DNA of 64,000 nucleotides. Origin: Monocercomonoides exilis. Taxonomy: Eukaryota; Preaxostyla; Oxymonadida; Polymastigidae. The position numbers and the translations under genes are program-made. The notes under the pieces are model-generated. The model saw nothing but the letters and a program-made list of their open reading frames with translations. It had not been told where the DNA came from and searched no databases. The stretch covers positions 692,001 to 756,000 of the forward strand of contig LSRY02000019.1 in NCBI GenBank assembly GCA_001643675.2. The letters are read 5' to 3'. Shown one piece after another: positions 11,178 to 22,216 of the stretch; the stretch's first letter is position 1; each line of letters begins with the position of its first letter.

Positions 11178-13003
11178 TCAGTGAATATTATACTTCCTCA
11201 TAATTCTCATCATTCCATCTCTTCGCATTCCTTCGAAACGTGTGGAGTTCTGCGGGGCTGTCCAGGTAGATCTTTCAACAGCCCAAAGCTTCTGTGCGAA
11301 CGCCTCTTTGTCCTCCGGAATCAGCGCAAACAAGGACGGAGTGGGCAAGACAGGCTCGATGGGTGATGTGATTCCTGCTTTGTAGGCGACAGAGACTTTG
11401 TAGATGGGAACATCAGGAGAAGGAGTGACAGAAGGAATTGAGTCATCTGAAGAAGAAAAGGATGAAGAGGATGAGGATGAGGAAGAGGAAGAAGAAAAAG
11501 AGGAATAAGAAGAAGATGATGATGATGGAGATGGTGATGGAGATGGAGTGGAAGAGGATGATGGGGAAGGAGAAGGTGAAGGTGAAGCGGCAGAAGATGT
11601 TGAAGAAGTGGGAGATGCAGAAGCAGAAGCAGACGGAGCTTCAGAAGGAGAATCCTGCACTGGTGGCTGTGGAGTATCAGAGCTGTTATCATCGGTTGCT
11701 TCTGTTGCTTCTGTTTTTGAAGAATCAGTACAAATGGCTGTGCTGTCAGACTCCTCTGTTTTTGGATCAGATGAATCAGATGTCTCAGCGAGTGACGTAT
11801 CTTCTGCTTTTGTTTCGCTTTCTTCGTTCGTTTGGGAATTTTTCTCGTCTTCTTTTGGTGAATCACTTTCATTTTCTGGTTGTTTGTCAGTTGTTCTTTC
11901 TTCATTGGAGCTGTTCGTTTCAACTTTTTCTTTCTCTTCATCAGATTTTCCTTCAGTGCTTTCTTCATTAGCCTGCTCTTCCTTCTTTTCGTTGTTTGAG
12001 CTTGATGGGCTTTCTTCTTCTTCGCTTTTTGGCTGAGATGCAAAGCGTTTGTATAACTTCTGTTCAAAATACATCTTTCTCTCTTCCTCAGAGGCAGGTG
12101 TAACGCATATTATTGCATGATTCGGGTCGCTGACAATAGTATCGCACTTGTATGGAAGAGAGCCTGGTTGTTGGAAGACAATAACAACATTATCGTTCCC
12201 GATATATCTTTTTCTTTCAATTTGTTGCTTGTCCTTGGGATTATATTGAAGAAGTGTAGATACATGAAACATACATTCAATCTTCCCAGGATTTATAGTT
12301 CTATAGATTGAAACTGGTCCATCAAGATGATGCTCTGATGTATCTAAATCACCTCTATATCCAGAAAATCCAGCTAATTCAACTCTTTCTCCAAGAAATG
12401 ACAAAAAATCATTAAATTCGGGTGATCCATCTTTGTTGCCAAACATTTCATATTCTGAAGTCTGATTTACATCGCAAAACAAAACTCCAACTTTCATACG
12501 TGCGTATGCAAGTGATTCTATTTCTTCGAACTGGAGAAGATCTTCCTCCACATTTGGATGAATCAGCTTTGTCAGCTTAAGTTTTCCGTAGTCTTTTGAG
12601 ATAGATTCTAGCACTTGGTTAGCAGATGGCTGGATATGAAGTAAATCTTTAATAAAGCCCACTGCTCCGGTCCTGTAAATTATTGGCTTCCTTAGAATCG
12701 ACTCAGACGTGTGACGAATTAATACGCAAAATGTGAAGGATTTTTCTGACTAAATAGCATAAAACAAATAAAATGAGCAATTCGTTATTTAGATTTTTAA
12801 TAAATTCGCATCAATCATACGGCATTTGTCAAGGCAATGGATATGATCATTGGTTTATCTTCTGAATCCCGACAACAATAGTTCGCATGTGAAACACCAG
12901 AAAAATGTTGCCGATATAGTGGAACAAAACTTTTGTATTCCCTAAAAGTTATGTTCTGTTTCACCCCTTCTATCCACCAAAAAGGCCGTGGCTGAAAAGT
13001 CAT
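11178..13003 (-). CDS. Rap/Ran-type GTPase-activating protein
   Basis: Two exons, 13003-12821 and 12749-11178 (intron 71 nt), give about 584 aa. The catalytic Rap-GAP region spans roughly residues 140-280: KVGVLFCDVNQTSEYEMF, then GSPEFNDFLSFLGERVEL, GFSGYRGDLDT, MFHVSTLLQYNPKDKQQ and RKRYIGNDNVVIVFQQ. The IGND segment carries the asparagine that serves as the catalytic thumb in this family. Upstream, RPFWWIEG and YRQHFSGVSHANYCCRDSEDKP match the dimerisation part that precedes the GAP domain in Rap1GAP. After the GAP domain comes an acidic and Ser/Pro low-complexity stretch (about residues 285-510), then a short ordered end. It should switch off a Rap-like small GTPase. An in-frame TAA directly precedes the ATG at 13003, supporting that start, though an extra 5' exon is possible. 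Confidence 0.85.
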
Positions 13004-13578
13004 TGCTTAACCTTTGGGTTTTGATCTAATATCGTCAAAAAATTATGATATTTGAAACATTTTCTGTTCAAAATAAAAGACATTATATGATGTTTATTGA
13101 AATTTCACTTGAGTTCTTCATGAAATTATTAACTTCGATCCAAAAACAAAAAAAAATTGTATAGAATAATTTCTTAAAACATATTAAAACAAAATTATTA
13201 AATTTTTTGTATTGTAGAATTGTTGCTCTCAAACGAAAAATAATTTTGAAAAAATGAAACATTATGGAAATGCTAAAAAAAACAAAAAATCCAAGAATTC
13301 AGACATCAGAAAAAAAAAGATTCAGTAAATACACAAAAACAACTGAAAGAGGAAAAAAAGTTACCTGCGTGTTCGCAATCAAACAACTCATTTGATAGCG
13401 AACCTGAGTGTTTTCAAAAGTCGATCTCTAAGTGCAAAAACTCAAGTAAAAAAGTTAGTATTTCAAAAAGAATTTTCTGGATTATTTTTTTTTTTATTTG
13501 TTAATTTCTCTTTTACAATAATAATACATATTGCATTTTGTTCCATTCAAATTAATTCTTTTCCAAAGCTCCCTCCAA
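13004..13578. other. AT-rich spacer between two minus-strand genes
   Basis: A and T runs, no plausible coding frame on either strand. The frames at 13392-13851 on the plus strand are mirror images of the transporter gene and its 3' flank. Confidence 0.5.
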
Positions 13579-15666
13579 TCAAAAAGCGTTCTGCTGGCCA
13601 TACGGACCGATGGTGTGCTGCGGCTGCATCGGATACCCCACACCAGGCCCTGGGTTGATCATCGGCGGTGGGACAGCCCCGTCCATCCGCTCGAACTCAT
13701 GCAGCCCTCTCTCTCTCCTCCGCCTTTCATGTTCTTCATTCATCAGCTCTCCCTTCACACGCACCGCGCGCATGTGCTCCCGCAGCGCTGGCGTACCGAA
13801 CGGTTGGTAGGCTGTGTTCCCTTCGCTCATCTCCTCGTCGCAGAGGAATGAGATGAAAGTGGTGTCAATTGTGATCTTGAACGTGTCAAACATCAGCGAG
13901 GTGATGAAGAGGCAGAGGATGAACGTGAGCACCACAATGAGAATAGAAGAGCCTGTGCTCGGGTAGAACATCGACGTCTTGCCGATGTGGAACCAGTCCG
14001 GACGCACCAGCACGCAGCTGATGAGCGTGCTGATCCCAATCACAAGCAGCTCCCCCAAGTCCAGCACAAACGGCAGCACGTTTTCCAGCACGATGGCGCG
14101 GACGATGTTGCGGAGCAGGAGGAACATCACGCTTTTCCCCGACACCCAGAAGCCGTCGCCTTTGATCGACACCATAATCAGCGCGCGGTAGCTGATGAAT
14201 TCGAGCAGGCGCTGGAGATACTCGAGCACACAGTCGCAGCAGGCTGTGCACGCCTTCATGCAGCAGTTGTCGCTGTCTCTTTCGCTGTCCCGCGACGCCT
14301 CCACAAGCGACCGCAGCCACCCGACAAGCGCTATCAAGCCAGAGCCCATCGCAACAGACCCGCTGTGTGCACACAGCGTGCGCGACCACGACGCTGCGAT
14401 GGGGTGCGACAGCTCAGTGTCTGGGTTGTAGCAGAAGTAGTGCGAGGCAGCAGCTCCTGCGATAACAGTCTGCGTGAAGGACCGGATGAAGTAGATGAGC
14501 CACATGAACGCGAACACTGCCAATATCATAATGACCCACGCGAAGAAGCAAATGTGAATGCTGCGTGTTCCGCCGGTTGTGTCAACATCAGCTGTTCCAA
14601 CAATAAATACATAGAACAGCGCAATTATTCCAAAGACCAGCATCTGCAGAGCGGCATTCACACATGAGACACACGGAAGAAGTGGCATCTTTCTGAGAAC
14701 CTTCCCACTCTCACGTGCTGTTTCAACAACAAGCGCTATTCTGTCTCTGAAGCAGTACATACAGGCACAGATAACAGCAGCAATAACGCATACAACAATT
14801 CCACCAATCAAAAGAGCTGTCGGAAGATCTTCCAAATCTTTCCGTCTCATAAGAGTAATTCCTGCGATAAGCATAGCGAGACCGCAAATGGCAGTCACTC
14901 CTAATCCGATTATAAGTGAAGCCCACACAACAAGCTTTGCAGAGACAATCATCAAAACAATCCATAAAATGCTGAGCAAAAGTGCAAAACCGCAGCCAAC
15001 AAATATAACCCAAAGATATCTGAGGAACTGCCCGGCAACAATAGCAGTTGTGTTTGATGTTGTTTGTTTATTCGATAAGTCTTCAACGGGCAAACAACGG
15101 AATAAAAATGTTGAATAATCAGAACCATTCATAAAATAGCAATTTTCCCCAGAATTTTCACATGAAGCTTGATCATTTGCTTCAAATGGCTCTCCTCCTT
15201 CGCAAACGCAACTCTTGACCTTTGAAGGGCAATCACGAACGCACCATCCGTATGCAGAATTGTTTGCAATCGGCATAATCAAATTTGGTTTTGAAGTGAA
15301 ATCAACCTTAGATTTTTTACCACAAAAATTTCCACTTTTTCAAAATGTTGAAGTGAAAAATAATATTTTGATAAAAAAAAGCAAACTCTTTATCAATTGG
15401 TAGATAAAACTTATATGGCTTTCCGGCAATCAATCCGTACATAAACGATGCAAATAAGGCTAAAAGAACAATAAGAAACGCAATAAGGCATCCTTTATCC
15501 TTGCATTTATTCCGATTTTCTTTCCAATCAAATCTCCCATTCCGAATTGGTAAATCATTGATTGGATCACCAAGCGCTTTGGAGATTTTTAAAAATAAAA
15601 TTCTTTTAACTTAAATCAATTTACTGGAATGGACAAACAAGTGAACAATGAACGAGCAGAGAACAT
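13579..15666 (-). CDS. Choline transporter-like protein (SLC44/CTL family)
   Basis: Three exons join in frame to 652 aa: 15666-15654, 15576-15387 and 15334-13579 (introns 77 and 52 nt). The first helix (CLIAFLIVLLALFASFMYGLI) is followed by the family's extracellular signature, here PIDKDGNFCGKKSKVDF, which is split by the second intron, and a long Cys-rich loop with CVRDCP. About nine further membrane helices follow. The conserved C-terminal part includes FWVSGKSVMFLLLRNIVRA and DWFHIGKTSMFYPS-like segments. Length and helix count fit SLC44 proteins, which move choline or related amines across plasma or organelle membranes. The tail is Pro/Gln-rich. The main exon has clearly higher GC than the flanks. 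The 13-nt first exon is inferred only from phase and should be checked. Confidence 0.88.
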
Positions 15667-15792
15667 TATTAAAAAGAATGTTTATTAGCTTTATCATGGT
15701 TTTATTGATCAAAACAAATCTTGAATTTTTGAGGTGAAACAGCTGATTATCACCGAAATTTTTGCTTTTTCAACTTTTCCGATAAAAGTCCA
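15667..15792. promoter_or_regulatory. Short divergent intergenic region, likely shared promoter
   Basis: Only about 126 bp separate the proposed start codons of the SLC44-like gene (minus) and the SPRY-like gene (plus). Both promoters must lie here or inside the first exons and introns. No specific element is recognisable. Confidence 0.35.
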
Positions 15793-17364
15793 ATGAGCAA
15801 AATAGAGACTGTGGATGAAAGCCTTTTGAAAAGGCTCCAGACTTCATATGAAAAATGTCCCTGATTCTTCTCTTGTTCGATTTTTCAAAATTCTAAAATG
15901 AACTGCTGTTACTTAGGCATGAAAGTGCAATCAATGCAAAATTTAGCTGATTTTCTTGAGTTGTTTTCTGAGACTGTTTTTCTAAAAAAATATTCAAATG
16001 AAATTGTTTGCGCATTTTCGAAATTTTTGTACCAATTATTTGAATGTTAAAGATTTCACCTATTATTCACATGTTTTCAGATGTGTGTAAGCAAATAATG
16101 GAAGGCACCATTTGTTCTCCAATGATTCCACTTATTTTTCTTTTTTCGTCTTTTCTGCAGGTATGATATAACTTTGTTTTTTATTTCGTGTTTTGTTAGT
16201 CATTAAATCACTTAGTGTTCAAATTCAGACATTTCTTCATCGGCTCAATCTTTGCTTCTTAATCTATTTGACCGTTTTCCTGATTTATTGAGTGTTTTTA
16301 TGTGCACAACTGAATATCAACTTTCAATATCTCTTGAAAAGCACCACCCCAACATAAATCATTCATTTTATGATTTCTGTCAACGAGTCAAAGATCTTGC
16401 ACAAGCAAATGGTACCGTTCAATCGTTGCCTTCTGAAAGAAAAGTTGTTTGCAAAGATATCAGCAATGAAAAAGAATTTGATTCATCAATATTGGATCAA
16501 AGTGCAACAGAATCTATTATTAGCATTCATTTTTGCTGTGCGACTGACGAACTTCGCTTGTCAATTGATCGAAGAAGAGTCGATGTTATGAAGTATGGAA
16601 TAATAACATTATTTTGCGATAAAGTCGTTGTGGATGGGATATGGAAGATTGAATTTGTGGTTAATGGCATAAGTAGTTGGTCGGTTATTGGTATCGCTGA
16701 AGAAGATAGCGAAATGGCTTCGCATGATGAGAAGAAGAAGAGTGATAAAGAATCTGAAAAGAAAATGAAAAGTTATCAAAATGAAGATGATGAAAATGAA
16801 AATGATGATATGGAAATTTCAAAAGAAAGTCGACTTTTAACGACACAGCGACAGAATGTGAATGAAGGAATGGGTCGCATTTCGAGAAGCGTTGGTTTTT
16901 CATCTCGTGGTTTCGTTATCAGAGAAAGAACATCAAAACAGGCAGACAAGAAGAAGAAAGACTGCTCGTTTTCACATTACGAGGAAGAAGAAGAGGAAGA
17001 GGAAGAAGAAGATGATGATGAAAGAGAAATTGAAATAAGAGGGAATGAAATGTGGAATATTGGTGATGTTATTTCTCTCGAGGTTTCGATGGACGAAAAA
17101 ATATGCTTGTTGTTTATCAATGGAAAGTTACAACCGTATTATGTCAAAAGCATTCCAGATAAAATTAGATTCGGGGTATGTGATCAGTTATCTTCTATTG
17201 ATGTTAATTTTCCGTTTTGTTTTTCATTTTTGTTATCTATTTATTGTTTCATTATTTAGATAACGCTTCTTCACAATGAGCAATCTTCCATGATTCAGTC
17301 GTTTCAGTCTTTGCCCAGTTTGACTTCTGCTTTGCCATCTGGCTCTGTGGCAGTTGATTTCTGA
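15793..17364 (+). CDS. SPRY-like domain protein split by an acidic insert
   Basis: Five exons join to 445 aa: 15793-15856, 15917-16045, 16081-16160, 16216-17175 and 17260-17364 (TGA). Introns are 60, 35, 55 and 84 nt. The N-terminal 120 residues are helical and unrecognised. From about residue 165 there is a beta-rich module: SIHFCCATDELRLSIDRRRV, KYGIITLFCDKVVVDGIWKIEFVVNG, SWSVIGIAEE. After a long charged insert it resumes with WNIGDVISLEVSMDEKICLLFINGKLQPYYVKSIPDKIRFGITLL. This order, with W-E-F-x-V, S-x-x-I-G-I-A and the D-x-x-x-L-x-F-x-I-N-G strand, resembles a SPRY fold, a protein-interaction module. The insert of about 100 residues (Glu/Lys/Asp-rich) falls between two strands. Translation might instead start at the ATG at 15919 in exon 2. 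The fold call is moderate. Confidence 0.55.
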
Positions 17365-17544
17365 ATCAAAATATAACGGCAATTTTTCGGATTTTTTTTT
17401 CCTCATTTGTTTTTCCAATAGTTCTTATTAACAAACAGAAATGCCATAATTTGCTGTATTTTGTCTTCAGAATATTTTTATTTACCCAATAAAAAAAAAG
17501 AAGCGAACTTTGAGAATAAAAAAAGAATTCTAAGTCTTCACATT

Positions 17545-18790
17545 TCACCTTGTCAATGCTCTGCGCTTGGCTTGGAATTGTGGGGCCTTCAGATTAATGC
17601 GCGTTGTCTTTGACTGCGTCACAATAGAAGTTGCAGGCCCGTCGTCGTATGTAGATCCATCGTCTGTTTCGCCCACTAAGATAACTTTTGGCTCTGAAGC
17701 TCTGCCATAACTTTGAGAAGTTGGAGGAGTTGAAGATAAAATAGTCACAGGAGGGTATTGTGGCTGGTATGATTGCGACAGAGAAGGAGAAGGATATGCA
17801 GCTTCATATCCAGATAGACGCGGATCTTGAGATGAATAAGGATACGACGAAGGATACTGGGAAGATGGTGGAGGCAGCGGTTGTGAAGGGGTTTGTGATG
17901 TTGAAGGGAGAATGCTGATTGTATGAGAAGGAGTTTGAATGGTAGTTCCAGAAGAAGATGAAGGGGTAGATATAATTGTTGGTGAAGGTGGTGGTGCAAC
18001 CGGAGATTGCTGTGAACGCCAGTCAGGTGCTTGCCCATATGAAGAATAAGGCGATGTTGGACATTGTTGATAAGGTGATGAGGGTTGAGATGGTGCTGTG
18101 CTGATTACAATTCTTGTGGTTCCGGGTTGAGGAGCAGAAGAATAAGGATAATAATCATAGGGAGAAATATCATAGTACGGGTCTTCAAATTCCTCGTTGG
18201 GATCAAACCATTGAGAGGGAACAGAATAACCTCTTACTCTTTTTTTTTAATATAAATATTAATAAAAAAATATATCAATAAAATAATTTTAAATACAAAC
18301 CCTCCGTAATATTCTGGAACTCTCTTAGCTTGGTATCTGTTTATAATTTAAATATATTCAAATATTCACAAACAATAAATAAAGTGCAAAACTGATCAAA
18401 TCCTCTTGGAACGTGAACATTTCTTGCGAATGCATCGCTATATCCAATATCAGGACCATCATAGCATTCGGTCCCTCGTCTCACTGCATAACTAATGGGT
18501 TTCGTTTTTAGAAAATGTGCGTTAAAAAGTCAAAATATCAAATGTTTGATTTCAAACCAAAGCCCTGTGCAATCTGCTTCTAAATGTGGCACACAGTCTC
18601 CACATATATATTCTCTCCGAAGCATGGAAACAGGAGGCTCGCCAAAGTCAGAGCATCCATCAAAGCAAGATGTCTCAACTTGATTGATGTTTGGTGAATT
18701 GCATCCCGCGCATGAAATGATAATTTCACATTCTAATGAGAAAAATAAGCAAATGTTTGCCAGTAATCGCAAAAACATCCATCGTTTCAT
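17545..18790 (-). CDS. Secreted Cys-rich protein with Pro/Ser/Tyr-rich tail
   Basis: Four exons, 18790-18558, 18491-18393, 18336-18301 and 18238-17545, join in frame to 353 aa (introns 66, 56 and 62 nt). The start MKRWMFLRLLANICLFFSLE looks like a signal peptide. It is followed by about 75 residues with nine to ten Cys (CAGCNSP, CFDGCSDF, CGDCV, DCTGLCY, TECYDG), probably a disulfide-bonded secreted domain. The rest is Pro/Ser/Tyr/Gln-rich and likely disordered, and there is no membrane anchor at the end. A cell-surface, wall or secreted matrix role is possible, but I recognise no family. It ends 180 bp from the stop of the SPRY-like gene, which points towards it. The splice phases agree across all four exons, which supports the model. 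Confidence 0.65.
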
Positions 18791-19212
18791 GTTTCATTCG
18801 TTTTCATTGCGATGATTCGAACTGTAGAAATGGAAATAGTTGAGGGAAAGATCAATTATTTAATTGATAGAAATGCTTAATTCATCAAAATGATAAAAAC
18901 AATAAAATTATCTGATGGAAAAACACAAAAAATGTTCTCAATGTTGACTGAAAAAGTAAAAAGAAAATTACCTATTATCATTTGTTTTAAAATTTCCATG
19001 TATTTCGCAGATAAAGATTTATAAACTAATAGTAGCGAAAACACACTTTCAGAAACGAATCAAAACATATAATAATTTTTAATATGGTACAAAAGAGTAC
19101 AAAAATATCCATAAAAGGAAACAACATTTTTAAAAAATTGAAAATTTTTGTAAAAAAGCTAAACCAAAATAAACAGTTATTGAAATTCCACCAAAAAAAA
19201 ATTAAAAAATTT
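18791..19212. other. AT-rich spacer
   Basis: No coding signal. The plus-strand frame starting at 19084 is the antisense of the next minus-strand gene. Confidence 0.5.
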
Positions 19213-22138
19213 TCACTTTCTTGCTTTTCTGATCAATTCATCCATTTCTTGAATCTCCTCATCAATCAGTTGAATCCAAACACCCGCGTGCGCTCTCACA
19301 ACCTGTTTTCCTTCTTCGCTCATTTTCCTCCATTCCGCTTGCATCTCCATCACCTCGTTCTCATTGAAAGTTTCTTTCTCATCCAACAAAAATTCATTTC
19401 TTCGCATTTCTTTCTTCATTTTTCCTTCTCTTTCTCCTTCTCCTTCTTCTTTTCTCCCTCCGCCAAACTCCCTCCTACTCCCCATCACCCTCTCCAGCTG
19501 CTCCTTTATTGCCCTCTTATTCTCCTCCAACCTCTCACAATATTCTTCTTCACTCATCCCCTTCATCTCGATCACCCCTTCCACTGCATTCTTCCTCCCT
19601 TCGCTCACATCTCTTCGTGTCTGCAGTAGAGCTAGTTGTGCTTGTGGTGACACAGCCATCACCCCTCCTTCTTCCTTCTGCCGATTCAACAGCAAATTCA
19701 GCAGCTTCGCAGAACTTGTGTTGTATTTAACCCTTCCCTTTGTTTCTTTCTCTCTTTGTTCTTTATTCCCCTTTCTTTCGTTTCTTTCTCTTGTTTTTTG
19801 CTTCCTCTCCTCTTTCTCCTTCAGCCGTTTGTATTGTTTATACACAATCCGCAGCTTGTTAGAGCACCAGCGCGATTCGTAGCAAAGAGCAGTGTAAGCA
19901 GACAGCAAAGTGACGGGAAGGAACAAATCGAGGCGGAAGATGATGGATGCCTGCTCCAGAAGATAGAGAGAGGAAGGAGGGAAAGAAATAGGGGAATCTG
20001 TGGTGGTGTTGGGAATGGAAGGAGAAGGGTGAAAAGGAACGGATTGGATATGTAAGCTGCCTGAAGGAGAATAAGAGGAAGGAGAAGAAGGAGAAGAGGA
20101 TGAGGATGAAGGTGAAGGTGAAGGTGAAGATTGTGGTTGTGATTGTGTTGATGACGTTGTGGAAGAAGGAGAAGAGGAAGAGGTGAAAGAAGAGGAAGAA
20201 GAAGAAGCAGATGAGGAAGATGATGGTTTATTTGGAGAATTAAATCCACCTTCTTCTTTATTATATTCATCGCAATTGCAATTGCTGCTTTCATCATCGT
20301 CTTCCTCTTCCTCTTCCTCCTCCTCCTCTTCTTCTTCTTCTTCTTCTTCTTCTTCTTCTTTCTCCTCTTCTTCCTCCAATGAATCCTGCTCCTCATTCCC
20401 ACCCTCCCTTCTCTTCTCCTCTTTCTTCATCTCCTCTTCCCACTCCCTCAGCAGCTCTTCATCGGCATCTCTTTCGCTCTTCTCCTCTTTCGCCATTTCG
20501 TCCTGAAGCTGCTGAACAAACTGGCTCATACTGTCTCCATTGCTGCTACTGCTGCTGCTGCTGGTAGTATTAGTAGTAGTAGTAGTTGTTGTTGTGTTCC
20601 TAACCTCAGCTTCTGATGCCCCTCTTTCTCTTTTCTTCTGTTTGCTTTGGTTTCTCCGCAGCTCTCTTTCTTTTTCTCTTTTTGCTTTTCGCATTTCTCT
20701 TTCTCTTTCTCTCTCCTTCTGCCTTTCTTCTCTTTCTTTCTCTCTTTTCTCTCGACGTGCTTTTGCACGAGGATTCAATTTTTCAGTTTCTTTTTCTTCT
20801 TTTTCTTCGTCTTCATCTTCGTCTTTTTCTTCCTCTTCCTCTTCTTCCTCTTCTTTTTTATCTTCTTCTTCTCTCATTTCATTAGCATCTACTTCATTTG
20901 ATGAAGGCAGCCCAGCATTCTGCTTGTTACTCTCAACAGCACCCAATTTCCTCTTCTCGCTTTCTGCTGCGTGTTCCGTTGCTTTGTCATTCAATCCTTT
21001 TCTTTCTTCTTCGGCCTTCTTCTTCTCATCTTGTTCCATTCTTCTTCTTCTTCGTCTTCTTCGTCTTTCTCTCTCTCTTATCTCTTCTTGGCGTTCTTTT
21101 TCAAGATCGTCTTCGAAAAGCGACAGCCCTTCTTCGTCTGTCTTCGCACTGTTCAGCGAATTCGACAGCTCAATCAGCGCTTCAAATTCCCCGTTGCGCC
21201 GCAAAAACACATCAACTGCACAAAACTGCTCCTCTTTGCGCTCAGAAGAGGCACCTTCCTTGTGACTTGTCGAATTCTGCGGTTCACTTGCACAGCCAGG
21301 CTTATTTAAATAACCCTTAATCCTGACCCCTTCCTTCAAAAGTATGTATCGAGCTCTCTGAAGTGACGCGTTGGAAAGAGAGTCTGATCGGCTTTCCAAA
21401 AGAAGTTTGCATAGCTGAGACGCTGTCCGATAACAGAGGAACAACAAAGGAGGGGCAGTGGAATTAGTGCTTGACAAATGAAAGTTTGATAAGATTGAAA
21501 CTGAATAATCGTCATCAAAAAGTGATGGAGCAATACAAATGAGATTTGACTGAAAGGTTGGATCGCAAAGATAGTCGGAAGAGAAAAAACTACGTTGCTC
21601 TATGTGTGGCTGCGATGCAATATTCACTGTTTTATTTATTTTTTCGTTGCTTTGATTCTTGTTTTTAAAGTCGTTTTCATTTTTTTGTTGAATGTTTTCT
21701 GAACTTTGTGTTAATATTTGAGGAGCAATTTCTGGAATGGTATGATCGCAAATGTCAAAAGGAGTTTGCTGAAATAGTAAATCTTCATCTACATTCCTTT
21801 GTGATATCTGTACTAAAGCAGCATTCTGAAAATGAGACTTGGCTATGAATGAAAAACAAGTACTTTTTCGGAATGCAACAATTCAAAAAATACCAACCTC
21901 GTATAATTTTTTTTGCCACTTCCTTGACTTTTCCTTTTGGTATTTTTATTTTATTTTCAAGAAGCTTTTCTAATAATTTATTATCCTCATTTTTCAAGAA
22001 ATGAGTGTAAAGCAGTTCGGGATCAGTAAAAAGCCTTGTTAAAAGTAAAAGCGATTCTTCAGAAAGCTGATCGATTGAAAAATTAAGATGATAATTTGGA
22101 AAAATAGGATTTAGATGCAAATTGGTACTTTTCTTCAT
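19213..22138 (-). CDS. Unknown 956-aa charged coiled-coil protein
   Basis: Two exons, 22138-21898 and 21842-19213, join in frame (intron 55 nt). The N-terminal 200 residues are ordinary sequence, predicted mostly helical, with no motif I know. From about residue 300 the protein is dominated by Arg/Glu/Lys repeats, a Ser/Thr linker, a pure Glu run near residue 574-594, then a Ser/Pro segment. About 230 residues at the C-terminus are again ordered, with SEEEYCERLEENKRAIKEQLER and a closing helix IQLIDEEIQEMDELIRKA. This is probably a coiled-coil scaffold. The ATG at 22138 lies only 78 bp downstream of the stop of the preceding minus-strand gene, so it may instead continue that gene (see findings). 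Confidence 0.6.
20293..20365 (-). repeat. Glu-coding GAA/GAG repeat (TCT/TCC on plus strand)
   Basis: The plus strand is a pure pyrimidine run of TTC/TCC units; read on the minus strand it is a run of GAA/GAG codons for Glu followed by Asp. It is the same kind of trinucleotide tract that codes Ser in genes on the other strand. Confidence 0.8.
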
Positions 22139-22216
22139 TTGATCTCTAGTCCATTTTTAATTTATGAAAAATCGAAAAATGTCAAAAAAAAATTGATATT
22201 CACAACAAATATGAAT

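Noticed and set aside
13987-14667. Plus-strand frame of 226 codons opposite the SLC44-like gene
   Set aside because: It lacks any recognisable protein pattern, while the minus strand encodes clear membrane helices and conserved SLC44 motifs.
20159-21265. Long plus-strand open frames rich in Ser, Phe and Leu
   Set aside because: They are the antisense of the Glu/Arg/Lys-rich minus-strand gene; repetitive purine codons lack stops in every frame.
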